NCBI GenBank assembly: GCA_964444795.1 | Contig: CAYUIQ010000005.1 | Location: forward strand, 1 to 64,000 | Length of the DNA stretch: 64,000 nucleotides | From: JABMRP01 sp964444795 | GTDB lineage: Bacteria; Planctomycetota; Planctomycetia; Pirellulales; Thermoguttaceae | Direction of reading: 5' to 3' | In this document: one piece after another, positions 35,801 to 43,282 of the stretch | Layout of the letters: every line of letters begins with the position of its first letter | Position numbering within the stretch: the stretch's first letter is position 1 | Notes under the pieces: model-generated | What the model was told of the DNA's origin: nothing | Database searches by the model: none | What the model saw: the letters and a program-made list of their open reading frames with translations, nothing else | Position numbers and translations under genes: made by a program

Positions 35801-36077
35801 CATCCCGCTAACCGGCCGGGCGATGGCGCTGGCCGGTGACGTTCTCTTCGTCGCGGGCACGCCGGCGCGGTTTTCTCGCGACGCGTCCGCCGCGCAGTAC
35901 GAAGCCGCCTATGCCGGCCGACGGGGAGGCCTTTTGTGGGCCGTATCCGCCACCGACGGAAGCAAGTTGGGGGAATATAGGTTGGATAACGCCCCAACCT
36001 GGGACGGTTTAGCCGCGGCGGGCGGCAGACTGCTGTTGAGCACCGTCGACGGCAGCGTCATCTGCCTGGGCGATTGA
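32841..36077 (+). CDS. Secreted methyltransferase-like/PQQ-type beta-propeller fusion protein
   Basis: A 1078-aa exported protein with a signal peptide (SIRIAVSSVLVWFSLVAVAA). Residues about 30-170 resemble a class I SAM methyltransferase in degraded form: VCVVVGCADAELSLSLAGHG for motif I, LPYIDNLINVVVVERFG, and EIRRVLAPLGVAYLGG. The rest is a PQQ-dehydrogenase-like propeller with many strand repeats such as ITAFDAATGKIIRQYEG-type and SVLWRYLAGG blades. No quinone- or calcium-site residues can be assigned, so it may be a binding or scaffold protein. The arrangement is known in planctomycetes, but I know of no characterised member. A GH2 remnant starts 15 bases after its stop. Confidence 0.82.
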   Translation: MPSIRIAVSSVLVWFSLVAVAAKGADTDPGKSLLGDRGPGGVCVVVGCADAELSLSLAGHGGLVVHALFAGEADVQRARQAIHEAGVHGRVSADRFQGKRLPYIDNLINVVVVERFGEDATADLSLGEIRRVLAPLGVAYLGGKATDLSKRAQAAGFGEPELVATAGTWLQITKPWPEEIDHWQQYLHDADNNAVARDSVVGPPRHLQWVADPAWSRSHMTIPTVVSMVSSRGRLFSIEDTATAENPFLPGRFSLIGRDAFNGTVLWTHDFPDWEPVTRYIKDMAVQLQRRTAAIGDMVYCTPGLAAPLTAFDAATGKIIRQYEGTERTQEFAYHQGVLYLVVGDRMNSARYNIVKTYSGKGISLGGSDPEAPFDGTGFRSDYAPETPDRADPTCAIVAIEAESGEHLWATKEIRGYTGCSLALSGRYAVFQTRGGLTCLNAKSGNTIWNIGRPTQSGDGTEANTLVLSEDTVYVKEGAKLAVYSLEDGTPKWTAPIANNYEKSADLFLAAGSVWTGGSGKPTSRDPETGEQTNVLTQRMTGPMGHDRCYRNFITDHFYINSKTGGADFLALDGGREFPNYWVRGTCGMGVLPCNGLLYAPPYSCQCSAGAMIANMNALYGEEDLETSTGPVRVPRHARLVKGPAFGQIRNPKLEPRDAENWTTYRGDNARSGHGEMPVTAKLAPVWKTDLGGNLSALTVADGQVFVAQVDAHAVCALDAADGSVLWRYLAGGRVDSPPTCHKGFVLFGSRDGWVHCLRATDGVLAWRFKDLPDKMIGAFGRLESAWPVCGSVLLQNDIAYFAAGRSSFLDGGIFLYGLNPRTGEVIHRRQAYGPFDKETGFPSTGPGAFKSDILVTDGKLLYVRHRAFDWDLSDAASPRPHLIPSAGFLERTPQHRTYWTVGTGYAFTSMGNRPSGDILVTKGNDFYEVQGFPVTRHSYFDPRVKGYELRAGTIATSNTPKVTGLRGKQGRRGAGARSTTERWSTDIPLTGRAMALAGDVLFVAGTPARFSRDASAAQYEAAYAGRRGGLLWAVSATDGSKLGEYRLDNAPTWDGLAAAGGRLLLSTVDGSVICLGD

Positions 36078-36091
36078 AGGACAGTAGCCGG

Positions 36092-36244
36092 GTGAACGTG
36101 CTCCGCATTTGGGGCGAGGCGCACGAGCCACCGCGGGAGTTTTACGAGCAGGGTGACCGCCGCGGCATCCCTATTTGGCGGGACTTTTTGTTCGGCTACG
36201 GCTTGCATCCCAGCGGCCAAACCGACTTCAACGAGAACTGCCGA
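36092..36244 (+). pseudogene. Fragment of a GH2-family glycoside hydrolase gene (beta-mannosidase-like)
   Basis: About 51 codons translate to VNVLRIWGEAHEPPREFYEQ, then DRRGIPIWRDFLFGYGLHPSG and FNENCR. This matches the GH2 core of beta-mannosidases (N-LR-WG, P-EFY, D--GI--W-DF-F, ---F-EN-R). Both ends are missing: the match starts directly after the propeller gene and is lost after FNENCR. It is therefore a decayed or truncated copy of a gene normally over 800 codons long, not a functional gene. Confidence 0.75.
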
Positions 36245-36389
36245 ACTCTGGGTACTGAAGAGGGACCTGACGGGCTCGGGCCGATTGGGCGGCGGGCTGT
36301 CTCTCCGTTGGAGAAGGCGGACGCACAATCCGTGATCCGTGAGGAAGTGGAGGCGTCAGGTGCATTGCGTCGATTGCTGGAGCGCACGC

Positions 36390-36418
36390 CTGACGGCACC
36401 GCCCAAATCGAGTAGAAT
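36390..36418 (+). promoter_or_regulatory. Candidate promoter for the first MpsC-like gene
   Basis: CTGACG (36390-36395), 17 bases, TAGAAT (36413-36418), ending 21 bases before the ATG at 36440, which has GGAAGGAGG upstream. Confidence 0.5.
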
Positions 36419-36439
36419 GGCGGGGAAGGAGGATGAGCA

Positions 36440-36844
36440 ATGAATCAGAAGGGTGGGGGTGCCCAGAGGACCAAGGGCCAGATCGAAGCCGAAATCAGCG
36501 AGGCGATCATCAGGTTTGAGAAGGAATACCTGGGCCGCGGTCCGGCGGAAACCAAGACCCATATCATCGACGATCTGGTGCTGGTGCGGCTGAAAGGGAT
36601 CATGACGCAAGCGGAATATCAGCTTGCCAGGACGGGCGACAATCCCAAGGGGCGGGAACTCATCAAACAGGTTCGCCACGAATTGCTCGAAAAGGGGCGT
36701 CCGTTGCTGGAAGCCGTGATGCACGACCTGACCGGCAGAAAGACGATCAGCCTCCACACGGACATCAGCACCGTCACCGGGGAGAGGATGATCATCTTCA
36801 CCCTGGATGCGGCCCCGCAGTGTGCCCTCCAAGATAAAGCGTAA
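36440..36844 (+). CDS. MpsC-like (DUF2294) protein, copy 1
   Basis: A 134-aa single-domain protein of the family formerly DUF2294, now linked to MpsC of the Staphylococcus aureus sodium-translocating membrane-potential system. Family features are KGQIEAEISEAIIRFEKEYLG, then GRGPAETKTHIIDDLVLVRL and ISLHTDISTVTGERMIIFTL. There is no transmembrane helix, so it is cytosolic and may act on or with a membrane partner; no MpsA/B homologue is adjacent. A start at 36440 is supported by a strong GGAGG. It is followed by a second copy of the family, an arrangement I have not seen described. Confidence 0.85.
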   Translation: MNQKGGGAQRTKGQIEAEISEAIIRFEKEYLGRGPAETKTHIIDDLVLVRLKGIMTQAEYQLARTGDNPKGRELIKQVRHELLEKGRPLLEAVMHDLTGRKTISLHTDISTVTGERMIIFTLDAAPQCALQDKA

Positions 36845-36873
36845 GTTAGTAAGACCCACTGGCCGAACAGGCG

Positions 36874-36901
36874 TTGACTTGGGAAAAGCATCTGCTATAT
36901 T
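36874..36901 (+). promoter_or_regulatory. Strong extended -10 promoter before the second MpsC-like gene
   Basis: TTGACT (36874-36879), 16 bases, TATATT (36896-36901) preceded by TGC, an extended -10. Transcription should begin near 36908 and run through a ~200-nt structured leader. Confidence 0.7.
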
Positions 36902-36905
36902 CGTC

Positions 36906-37027
36906 GGGAGCGCCAGACGTGCAAGAGGCGGGAGTCCGTGACTCCTGCCACGCGTGGGGCGCCGGAGAGGTGTTTCAAGTTCGCCTGACCCCCCGCTGTG
37001 TTGGGGGTGCGGAAGAGAAAGTGAAAA
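36906..37027 (+). ncRNA. Structured 5' leader, candidate riboswitch or attenuator
   Basis: Between the promoter and the downstream gene the RNA can form several stems. One is GGCGGGAGTC/GACTCCTGCC (36927-36936/36940-36949, loop CGT), enclosed by ACG/CGT and GCGCC/GGCGC (36910-36914/36958-36962). A further hairpin is ACCCCC/GGGGGT (36988-36993/37003-37008). An intrinsic terminator comes next, then the ORF 43 nt after it. I could not match it to a known riboswitch class. Confidence 0.5.
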
Positions 37028-37067
37028 CCGGTGCATCGCCGTTTCCTGGCGGGCTCCGGCTTTTTTT
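37028..37067 (+). terminator. Intrinsic terminator in the leader of the second MpsC-like gene
   Basis: A GC-rich stem (CCGG...CGCC gtttcct GGCG...CCGG, 37028-37059) is followed by C and seven T. As it lies before the ORF at 37111, it would act as an attenuator controlled by the leader. Confidence 0.7.
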
Positions 37068-37110
37068 GTGGACCTGCGGAACCGTCAGACTGGATTTCCA
37101 AGAGGCTTGA

Positions 37111-37473
37111 ATGAACGGACAGGACCGCTTGAAACAGCAGATCATCGAGGCGGTGGGCAGTTTCCAGGAGGCCCAATTGGCCGTCACCTGCGAGTCGATA
37201 GTTGTCGACTTCCACAGCGACAATCTCGTGGTAACACTCCGCGGGGCAACATGCCCAGCGGAACGAGATTATGCTCGGGACAAGAGGGCGAGGGAGCTTC
37301 TGGAGAGATTCTACAGCGAACTGTTCGACGTGATCAAGCCGATTCTCGAAGCCAAGATACAAGAGATTCTTGGACGCAAAGTTCGACGATCCAGGCTCAA
37401 CATCGACCCTGAGTCGGGTGCCGGCGTCATTCTGCTCACATTTGCAGGCGAAGCGTGCCTCGATGAACCATAG
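37111..37473 (+). CDS. MpsC-like (DUF2294) protein, copy 2
   Basis: A 120-aa paralogue of the gene two positions earlier: DRLKQQIIEAVGSFQEAQLA, then ARELLERFYSELFDVIKPIL, KIQEILGRKVRRSRLNIDPE and GVILLTFAGEA. It is shorter and clearly diverged from copy 1, which suggests an old duplication with separate roles. No membrane helix is present. The start has AAGAGG five bases upstream. It is under a separate promoter and attenuator-like leader, and is probably cotranscribed with the aminotransferase 63 bases downstream. Confidence 0.78.
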   Translation: MNGQDRLKQQIIEAVGSFQEAQLAVTCESIVVDFHSDNLVVTLRGATCPAERDYARDKRARELLERFYSELFDVIKPILEAKIQEILGRKVRRSRLNIDPESGAGVILLTFAGEACLDEP

Positions 37474-37536
37474 GACGCTACGCAACAAGTGTGCGGTTTC
37501 CGTAAACAAGTCTGGAAACAAAACAGGAGGTGGCCT

Positions 37537-38856
37537 ATGGCCAATCAACTAGCGATTGAACTCAATGAGATCATCCGGCGGGATAATCCCCTTGTGTTCG
37601 GGATGCTTTCTGAACTGGGGCGAGAACTGTTCTTCCCCAAGGGAATTCTCACCCAGTCGGCCGAGGCCAAGCAGAAGGCCACTCGCTATAACGCCACAAT
37701 CGGAATCGCTAAGGAGAGCGGCCAGGCGATGCACCTGGATTCGGTGATGAAGCACTTCGCCGATATCAGCGCCGACGAAATCTTGCCCTATGCGCCCTCG
37801 CCGGGACGCCCGGACTTGCGGTCCAAGTGGAAAGACCTGCTCGTCGAGAAGAACCCGTCTCTGGGGTCGAAGGCCGTCAGCCTCCCGGTGGTCACCAACG
37901 GCATTACGCATGGGCTGAGCATCGTCGCCGACATGTTCGTCGAACGCGGTGACGTGGTGGTGCTGCCGGAGATGTTCTGGGGAAACTACAATATGATCTT
38001 CGGCGTGCGGCGCGGTGCGGCCACGGACCACTACCCACTCTTTTCGGCGGACGGCAGTGGCTTCGACACGGAAGGTTTTCGCCGTGCTATTCTCAAACGC
38101 GCCCCCGAGAATAAGCTTATCGTCATCCTGAACTTCCCCAACAACCCGACCGGATACTCCGTCACGGAAGCCGAGGCCGACGCCATTTGTAATGCCTTGA
38201 GAGAAGCGGCGGAAGACGATTGCGATATCGTTGCCGTGTGCGACGACGCCTATTTCGGACTGTTCTACGAGCCGGATGTGTTGAAGGAATCGCTCTTCGT
38301 CCGTCTGGCCGGCCTGCATGAAAACATCCTCGCCGTCAAGCTGGACGGCGCGACGAAGGAGGATTATGTCTGGGGGCTGCGCGTGGGCTTCCTCACCTAT
38401 GGCATCCAGGGGGCCAGCGCCGGCACGTACGAAGCGCTGGAGAAGAAGACCGGCGGAGTGATCCGTGGCACGATCTCCAACGGCCCGCATCTTTCGCAAT
38501 CCGTCCTGCTGAAGGCCATGTCGGACGAGGACTACGCAACCCAGCGGCAAGAGAAGTTCGCTATCATGTCGGCCCGCGCCGCTAAGGTGAAGCAGGTTCT
38601 CTCGCAAAAGCAGTTTGCAGCCGCGTGGACACCTTACCCTTTTAATTCCGGCTACTTCATGTGTGTCAGGCTGAACGGTCTCGAAGCGGAGGCATTTCGG
38701 CTTCGGCTTTTGGAGGAGTACGGCATCGGTGTGATTGCCACCGGAGGGCAGGACATACGTGTTGCTTTCTCTTGCATCGAAGTGGGCGAGATCGCGCCGC
38801 TGTTCGACGCGATGTTCGAGTGCGCACGGAAAATGAAAAGAGCCGAAGTGGGCTGA
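37537..38856 (+). CDS. PLP-dependent aminotransferase, class I/II
   Basis: A 439-aa fold-type I aminotransferase, cytosolic. Visible are the substrate-clamp region YAPSPGRPDLR, NFPNNPTGY (the Asn that contacts the PLP ring region), VCDDAYFGLFYE (Asp/Tyr contacting PLP), and the Schiff-base Lys274 in DGATKEDYVWGLRVGF. The usual SxxK block is GATK here. C-terminal DIRVAFSCIE carries the substrate-carboxylate Arg. It resembles aspartate/aromatic aminotransferases; substrate unknown. The ATG at 37537 follows an ideal AGGAGG at 37525-37530. It is probably the last gene of the leader-controlled MpsC-like unit. Confidence 0.9.
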   Translation: MANQLAIELNEIIRRDNPLVFGMLSELGRELFFPKGILTQSAEAKQKATRYNATIGIAKESGQAMHLDSVMKHFADISADEILPYAPSPGRPDLRSKWKDLLVEKNPSLGSKAVSLPVVTNGITHGLSIVADMFVERGDVVVLPEMFWGNYNMIFGVRRGAATDHYPLFSADGSGFDTEGFRRAILKRAPENKLIVILNFPNNPTGYSVTEAEADAICNALREAAEDDCDIVAVCDDAYFGLFYEPDVLKESLFVRLAGLHENILAVKLDGATKEDYVWGLRVGFLTYGIQGASAGTYEALEKKTGGVIRGTISNGPHLSQSVLLKAMSDEDYATQRQEKFAIMSARAAKVKQVLSQKQFAAAWTPYPFNSGYFMCVRLNGLEAEAFRLRLLEEYGIGVIATGGQDIRVAFSCIEVGEIAPLFDAMFECARKMKRAEVG

Positions 38857-39158
38857 TCTGGCCGACGGCCCTTGCCGTGATGGAGAATCGCGCCGCCACG
38901 CGTTGATCGGGCCATCATGGTGGACCCCAACCATGGCACGGGCCGAGGCCGTGGGTGCGGGCTCATCCGCCCGAGAAATCCGGGGCTTCTCGCCGCTGTG
39001 GCGGACTATGCGTCGAAAACTGCCCGGGGATGGGGTACAATACTACAGTGCGCCCGAAGGGATGACTGACAACCCCCTCACCCGATGGGGCCACCGGCGC
39101 GGTATCTTCGTACGGAAGGCGGCCCTCCCGCCCTGCGGCAAGGAATAAGGAACTACGG
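38857..39158. other. Intergenic region upstream of ftsH
   Basis: About 300 bases, GC-rich, with no convincing gene. A TACAAT box (39036-39041) with TCGAAA 17 bases upstream (39013-39018) is a weak promoter candidate for the protease gene. Nothing else is evident. Confidence 0.4.
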
Positions 39159-41189
39159 ATGTCGACGGATCCCCCCCCCGAGCAACTACCCCCCGATCAG
39201 CACGGGAAAACTCCCGATCCGGAGAAATCGCCGCCGGGTTCGGACCCATCGCGGTCCGCCCCGGACCAGCGCCCGTCAGATCCGGAAGATTCGGCAAAAT
39301 CGCCCCGACCGCGGATGAACACCTCGACGCTCTGGCTCCTCCTCGTTATGGGGTTCGTGCTCTCGCTGCTGTTCTTTCGCAGCGACGACGCGCGTCGCGA
39401 GAAAATCAGCTACGGGCAGTTTTACGGAGAACTCGACGCCGAGGACAGCAAGATCGCCAAGGTCGAGATCAAAGGCGCGCTGATCTACTGGGAACTCGAA
39501 GAATCGGCCGTCCTCTCGGGAGCCGAAGAAGAGGACGACGATTCGGCGGACGAAGCGGCGAAGAAGTTCGTCACCGTCATGCCACCCTATCCGTTGGTCA
39601 ACGAGAAACTCGACGAACTGCTGCGCCAGAAGATCGGCCAGGAGTACAAGGCGACCGAGCCTTCCGACGGGACGGGTGTGCTGCTGTTTGTCTACTTGGC
39701 GGTCACCATCGCGTTGTTCGTCGGTCTGTGGTTCATGTTCCGCCGCGCGCGGGAGCAGTTTATGGGTGGCGGCATGCTCTCGGGGTTTAGCAAGAGCCCG
39801 GCCAAGCGTTACGAGTTGGGTGAGACGCGGACGACGTTCGAGAACGTGGCCGGCTTGGAGGGCGTCAAGCTCGAACTGGAGGAAGTTGTCGAATTCCTCA
39901 AGGATCCCGAAAAATTCCAGCGTCTAGGCGGCCGGGTTCCCAAGGGGGTGCTGTTGATGGGACCTCCCGGCACGGGCAAAACGCTCTTGGGCCGTGCGGT
40001 TGCCGGCGAAGCCGAGGTGCCTTTCTTCTCGATCAGCGGGTCCGAGTTCATCCAAATGTTCGTTGGCGTGGGGGCCAGCCGAGTTCGCGATATGTTCTCC
40101 ACGGCCAAGGAGAATTCGCCGTCGATTCTGTTCATCGACGAAATCGACGCCGTCGGACGTCACCGGGGGGCCGGGTTGGGCGGCGGACACGACGAACGCG
40201 AGCAGACACTTAACCAGATCCTCAGCGAAATGGACGGCTTCACCCAGGCCGAATCGGTGATCGTCATCGCCGCTACCAACCGGCCCGACGTCCTCGATCC
40301 GGCCTTGCTACGGCCCGGGCGGTTCGATCGCCATATCACGGTCGACCGGCCCAATCTCAAGGGGCGGCGGGGCATCTTCAAAGTCCACTGCCACGATGTC
40401 CCCCTGGCCGACGACGTCGATCTCCAGCGTCTGGCGGCCGGTTCGGTCGGACTGACCGGTGCCGATATTCAGAACCTGGTCAACGAAGCGGCTCTCTGGG
40501 CAACCCGGCAGGGCAAGGAGGAGGTCGACATGGGCGACTTCGAGCACGCCCGCGATAAGGTGCTCATGGGCGCCAAACGCGAGGAGGTGCTCACCGGGCG
40601 GGAAAAGACGATGACCGCTTGCCACGAGTCGGGCCATGCCCTGCTGGCCTGGCTGTTGCCCGGCTGCGATCGCGTGCATAAGGTCACGATCATCCCCCGC
40701 GGCCGTGCGCTGGGCGTCACCCAGTTGCTGCCCGAGGAAGATAGGATGAACATCAGCGAGGGCGAATTGCGCGTTCGGCTAGCGTTCATCATGGGAGGTC
40801 GAGCCGCCGAGAAGCTGGTTTTCGACGAGCTGAGCGCCGGCGCCGAGGACGACCTGAAGAAGGCCACCCAGCTTGCCCGGCGCATGGTGACCCATTGGGG
40901 CATGAGCGAGCGACTGGGCCCGGTGGCCTATCGGGCGGGCGAGGAGCATCCGTTTTTGGGCAAGGAAATGACCGAACCGCGCGAGTTCAGCGAGCACACG
41001 GCCCAGGTGATCGATGAAGAGGTCTCCCGCATCCTCCGCGACGCCGCCGACCGGGCTCGCAAATTGCTCGAGAAACACCGCGACAAGCTCGACACCCTGA
41101 CCGAAAAGCTGGAGACCGAAGAGGTGCTCGACGAAGGGCAGATCACGGACCTCATCGGCCCCTCGGCCTACCAGCAAGCCCGGTCGTAA
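39159..41189 (+). CDS. ftsH: ATP-dependent zinc metalloprotease FtsH
   Basis: A 676-aa membrane-bound AAA protease that degrades misfolded or regulated membrane and cytosolic proteins as a hexamer. Two N-terminal transmembrane helices (about 52-66 and 173-192) flank a periplasmic domain; a Pro-rich cytosolic leader precedes them. The AAA module has Walker A GPPGTGKT (about 268), Walker [16 protein letters not shown] and the second region of homology [20 protein letters not shown]. The zinc site is HESGH (His489, His493) with the third ligand Asp in [19 protein letters not shown]. Length and motif order are normal, though the acidic stretch [14 protein letters not shown] in the periplasmic domain is unusual. 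Confidence 0.96.
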   Translation: MSTDPPPEQLPPDQHGKTPDPEKSPPGSDPSRSAPDQRPSDPEDSAKSPRPRMNTSTLWLLLVMGFVLSLLFFRSDDARREKISYGQFYGELDAEDSKIAKVEIKGALIYWELEESAVLSGAEEEDDDSADEAAKKFVTVMPPYPLVNEKLDELLRQKIGQEYKATEPSDGTGVLLFVYLAVTIALFVGLWFMFRRAREQFMGGGMLSGFSKSPAKRYELGETRTTFENVAGLEGVKLELEEVVEFLKDPEKFQRLGGRVPKGVLLMGPPGTGKTLLGRAVAGEAEVPFFSISGSEFIQMFVGVGASRVRDMFSTAKENSPSILFIDEIDAVGRHRGAGLGGGHDEREQTLNQILSEMDGFTQAESVIVIAATNRPDVLDPALLRPGRFDRHITVDRPNLKGRRGIFKVHCHDVPLADDVDLQRLAAGSVGLTGADIQNLVNEAALWATRQGKEEVDMGDFEHARDKVLMGAKREEVLTGREKTMTACHESGHALLAWLLPGCDRVHKVTIIPRGRALGVTQLLPEEDRMNISEGELRVRLAFIMGGRAAEKLVFDELSAGAEDDLKKATQLARRMVTHWGMSERLGPVAYRAGEEHPFLGKEMTEPREFSEHTAQVIDEEVSRILRDAADRARKLLEKHRDKLDTLTEKLETEEVLDEGQITDLIGPSAYQQARS

Positions 41190-41488
41190 CGCTTCCATCG
41201 GGATGCAAGCCCGGGCGGTATTAGCCCGACGTTTACGTCGGGTTACACGTTCGCCTCGCGCCAGCCAGTTCCACCCCCTCGACTTGTGTGCTACAATCGC
41301 CGTTATTGAGTGGGTGCGTTATCGGGCAGCGGCGCGCCGCGGTCGAATTCTCGAGTTGCTCGATGAACCCAGGGCTTGGTCTGAAAACTCGTCTGTCGCC
41401 GACAGTAGCCACCTGGCCAGAGCGTGATGGCTACTTTACGGGTCATCACGCAACGCCCCGGTGGGCGACTCCAGCTTCCCAGGGGAGA
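41190..41488. other. Intergenic region with hairpin repeat, upstream of a lipoprotein gene
   Basis: Contains a 9-bp hairpin at 41223-41244 (AGCCCGACG ttta CGTCGGGTT), of the dispersed palindrome kind seen at several sites in this window. A TACAAT box at 41292-41297 is a weak -10 candidate. Confidence 0.5.
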
Positions 41489-42142
41489 ATGACAATGGGT
41501 GTGAGAACAGGGAGTTCGCTGATCTGCCTCGTCTGTCTGGTGCTCGCCGGTTGCACGGGTGGACCCTCGGTTGACGAGACTATCGGCATTCGAGCCGCGT
41601 TCGACGGTTACAAAAAGGCTATCCTCGATCAAGATGGCGAGAAGGCGGTAACTTTCGTCGACCAGAACACGCTTGATTACTATGGCAAGATGCTGGATCT
41701 GGCTCTCCGCGGTCATCGCGGGACCGTGCGTGCCCGGACAACGGCGGACAGACTCATGATCTTGTTCATTCGCCACCGTATCCCCCTGGAGTCCGCCAAG
41801 CAGATGACGGGCGAATCTTTGTTCGCACACGCCGTGGACGAAGGCTGGATTGGTCGGGAGAGCGTGATCACTAACGAACTCGGGGACATCGCCGTCTCCG
41901 GGACGAGCGGCACCGGTGTTCACATCTCCGCTGGAGAAGAATCGCCCATCAAGTGGGTGTTCCAGAAGGAAGGGGATCGCTGGAAAATGGACCTCACGGC
42001 CGTGATGCCGATCGCCGATCAGGCATTGAAGCAGATCATTCAGGAGAGTGGTCTTCCCGATGACGAGTTCCTTACCGAGATAATCGAGGCCGTGTCGGGC
42101 AAGGAGGTGGACGATACGGTATGGGATCCCATGATCCAGTAG
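41489..42142 (+). CDS. Lipoprotein of unknown function
   Basis: A 217-aa exported lipoprotein: signal peptide with lipobox (LICLVCLVLAGC), so the mature N-terminal Cys would be lipidated. The body is a small NTF2/SnoaL-like alpha-plus-beta domain: GIRAAFDGYKKAILDQDGEK, then VDQNTLDYYGKMLDLALRGH and WVFQKEGDRWKMDLT. The family is a common planctomycete one without known function. The ATG at 41489 is supported by AGGGGAGA, better than the longer frame from 41288. Confidence 0.75.
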   Translation: MTMGVRTGSSLICLVCLVLAGCTGGPSVDETIGIRAAFDGYKKAILDQDGEKAVTFVDQNTLDYYGKMLDLALRGHRGTVRARTTADRLMILFIRHRIPLESAKQMTGESLFAHAVDEGWIGRESVITNELGDIAVSGTSGTGVHISAGEESPIKWVFQKEGDRWKMDLTAVMPIADQALKQIIQESGLPDDEFLTEIIEAVSGKEVDDTVWDPMIQ

Positions 42143-42237
42143 CCGGCTAACCAGGGCTTGGGCGGGTGCCCTCGGTTGACGCCGCATTGGCGTGCGTTGG
42201 GCGTCGTGCCCGGCTATCTCAAACGGTTGGAAAGGAA

Positions 42238-42603
42238 ATGGAAATGACCCCCAAGGCCTTTGTGACGGTGATCGCCGCGGTCATTGTTGCGTGCTCAGCC
42301 ACCGTCATCGGGCTTTACGTTATCGTGATCGGCCCTGGCAACATGCTTCCACGGATCATCCGATTCGTTCTCACATGTTTACTCTGCTATTCACTGATTC
42401 AGGGATGGAATCCAGGCCGGTGGATAACGGTGATTCTGTTGGGCCTGGCAGCGATCGTCGGCATCATCGGAGGCATGGCTCTACTGGCGCGTTCGCCATC
42501 CGGCCTCGCCCTGATCGCACTTGGATTAGTCTATACGGGCTGCATTGTTGGCCTGTTGACGTCCAAGGCCGACGATCACTTTGTGCCGAAGCACTACCGC
42601 TGA
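42238..42603 (+). CDS. Small integral membrane protein, unknown
   Basis: A 121-aa protein with four probable transmembrane helices: AFVTVIAAVIVACSATVIGL, MLPRIIRFVLTCLLCYSLIQ, WITVILLGLAAIVGIIGGMA and SGLALIALGLVYTGCIVGLL. The tail ends DHFVPKHYR. Family not recognised. The start ATG at 42238 has GGAAAGGA upstream. The gene is about 95 bases after the lipoprotein gene and may be cotranscribed. Confidence 0.65.
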   Translation: MEMTPKAFVTVIAAVIVACSATVIGLYVIVIGPGNMLPRIIRFVLTCLLCYSLIQGWNPGRWITVILLGLAAIVGIIGGMALLARSPSGLALIALGLVYTGCIVGLLTSKADDHFVPKHYR

Positions 42604-42748
42604 CGCGCAGGACCACCCGCCCGTTTTCGGGTTGCTCGATGGACACCAGTTGTGCTGGCGGATATGAAACCCAAGAGGATATTCAACGCCGTCAACCGAC
42701 ATGGTCCCATCCATATCAGTCTTGCCGTCGTCTTTGCGTACTGAGTCT

Positions 42749-43183
42749 TTATTCGCTGGCGGTGACCTTTCTCACGACAACACCACCCGGCAGAAATGTA
42801 ACGTCTGCGTCTTTATTTGGATCAAAATCCTGGATAATCCGGAATCTGTCGCCCCGGTGTAAGGGCAAATCCGCATCGCGGCGCGGAAATTCCGAATCCC
42901 TCGTCAGCGTAAACGTCCGCGTGCGATCACCGTCCCGGCAGGTCGCGGTGTAGACATGAAGGGCCCCTCCGATATGTGTACCATCATCAAGTTTCCCGTG
43001 CCATGTACCGACTAATTTTTCATCGATGGACACGACCTCCCATTCCCCATTGGGTGTTGGGTAGATCCAGATGGACAAGCCGAGCAAGACGCTCAGCACC
43101 GGCGTTGCGATTAGCAGCGTCCGCAGGCTGAACTGATACCAGCGGAGCTTCATTCCTGGTGGGTCGGAGTCGCTCATAGCCAT
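42749..43183 (-). CDS. Membrane-anchored protein of unknown function
   Basis: A 144-aa protein with the N-terminal signature LRWYQFSLRTLLIATPVLSV, a motif that opens many planctomycete membrane-anchored proteins of unknown role. One transmembrane helix (about 15-35) is followed by a small beta-rich domain (ADVTFLPGGVVVRK near the end). I chose ATG at 43183; ATG at 43177 is equally possible. It lies convergent with the small membrane-protein gene. Confidence 0.6.
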   Translation of the reverse strand: MAMSDSDPPGMKLRWYQFSLRTLLIATPVLSVLLGLSIWIYPTPNGEWEVVSIDEKLVGTWHGKLDDGTHIGGALHVYTATCRDGDRTRTFTLTRDSEFPRRDADLPLHRGDRFRIIQDFDPNKDADVTFLPGGVVVRKVTASE

Positions 43184-43198
43184 ACCCACGGAGCGGAA

Positions 43199-43223
43199 AT
43201 CCCGTCGGCTTGTCCGACGGGAT
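43199..43223. repeat. Palindromic repeat, 10-bp stem
   Basis: ATCCCGTCGG (43199-43208) and CCGACGGGAT (43214-43223) form a perfect stem with a 5-base loop. It lies just upstream of the membrane-anchored gene. Confidence 0.7.
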
Positions 43224-43236
43224 TCACCCGCGGCAG

Positions 43237-43258
43237 CACTGCTTGCAGGCAAGCAGTG
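43237..43258. repeat. Palindromic repeat, 9-bp stem
   Basis: CACTGCTTG (43237-43245) and CAAGCAGTG (43250-43258) form a perfect stem with a 4-base loop. With the adjacent palindrome it makes a compact double hairpin between divergent genes. Confidence 0.7.
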
Positions 43259-43282
43259 GCACACAACCGTTGACGTCCGGGA

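Noticed and set aside
36908..37020. Selenocysteine tRNA-like reading (TTTCAAG loop with a long variable-like hairpin)
   Set aside because: No T-arm with TTCGA and no matching acceptor stem; the stem-loop order does not fit.
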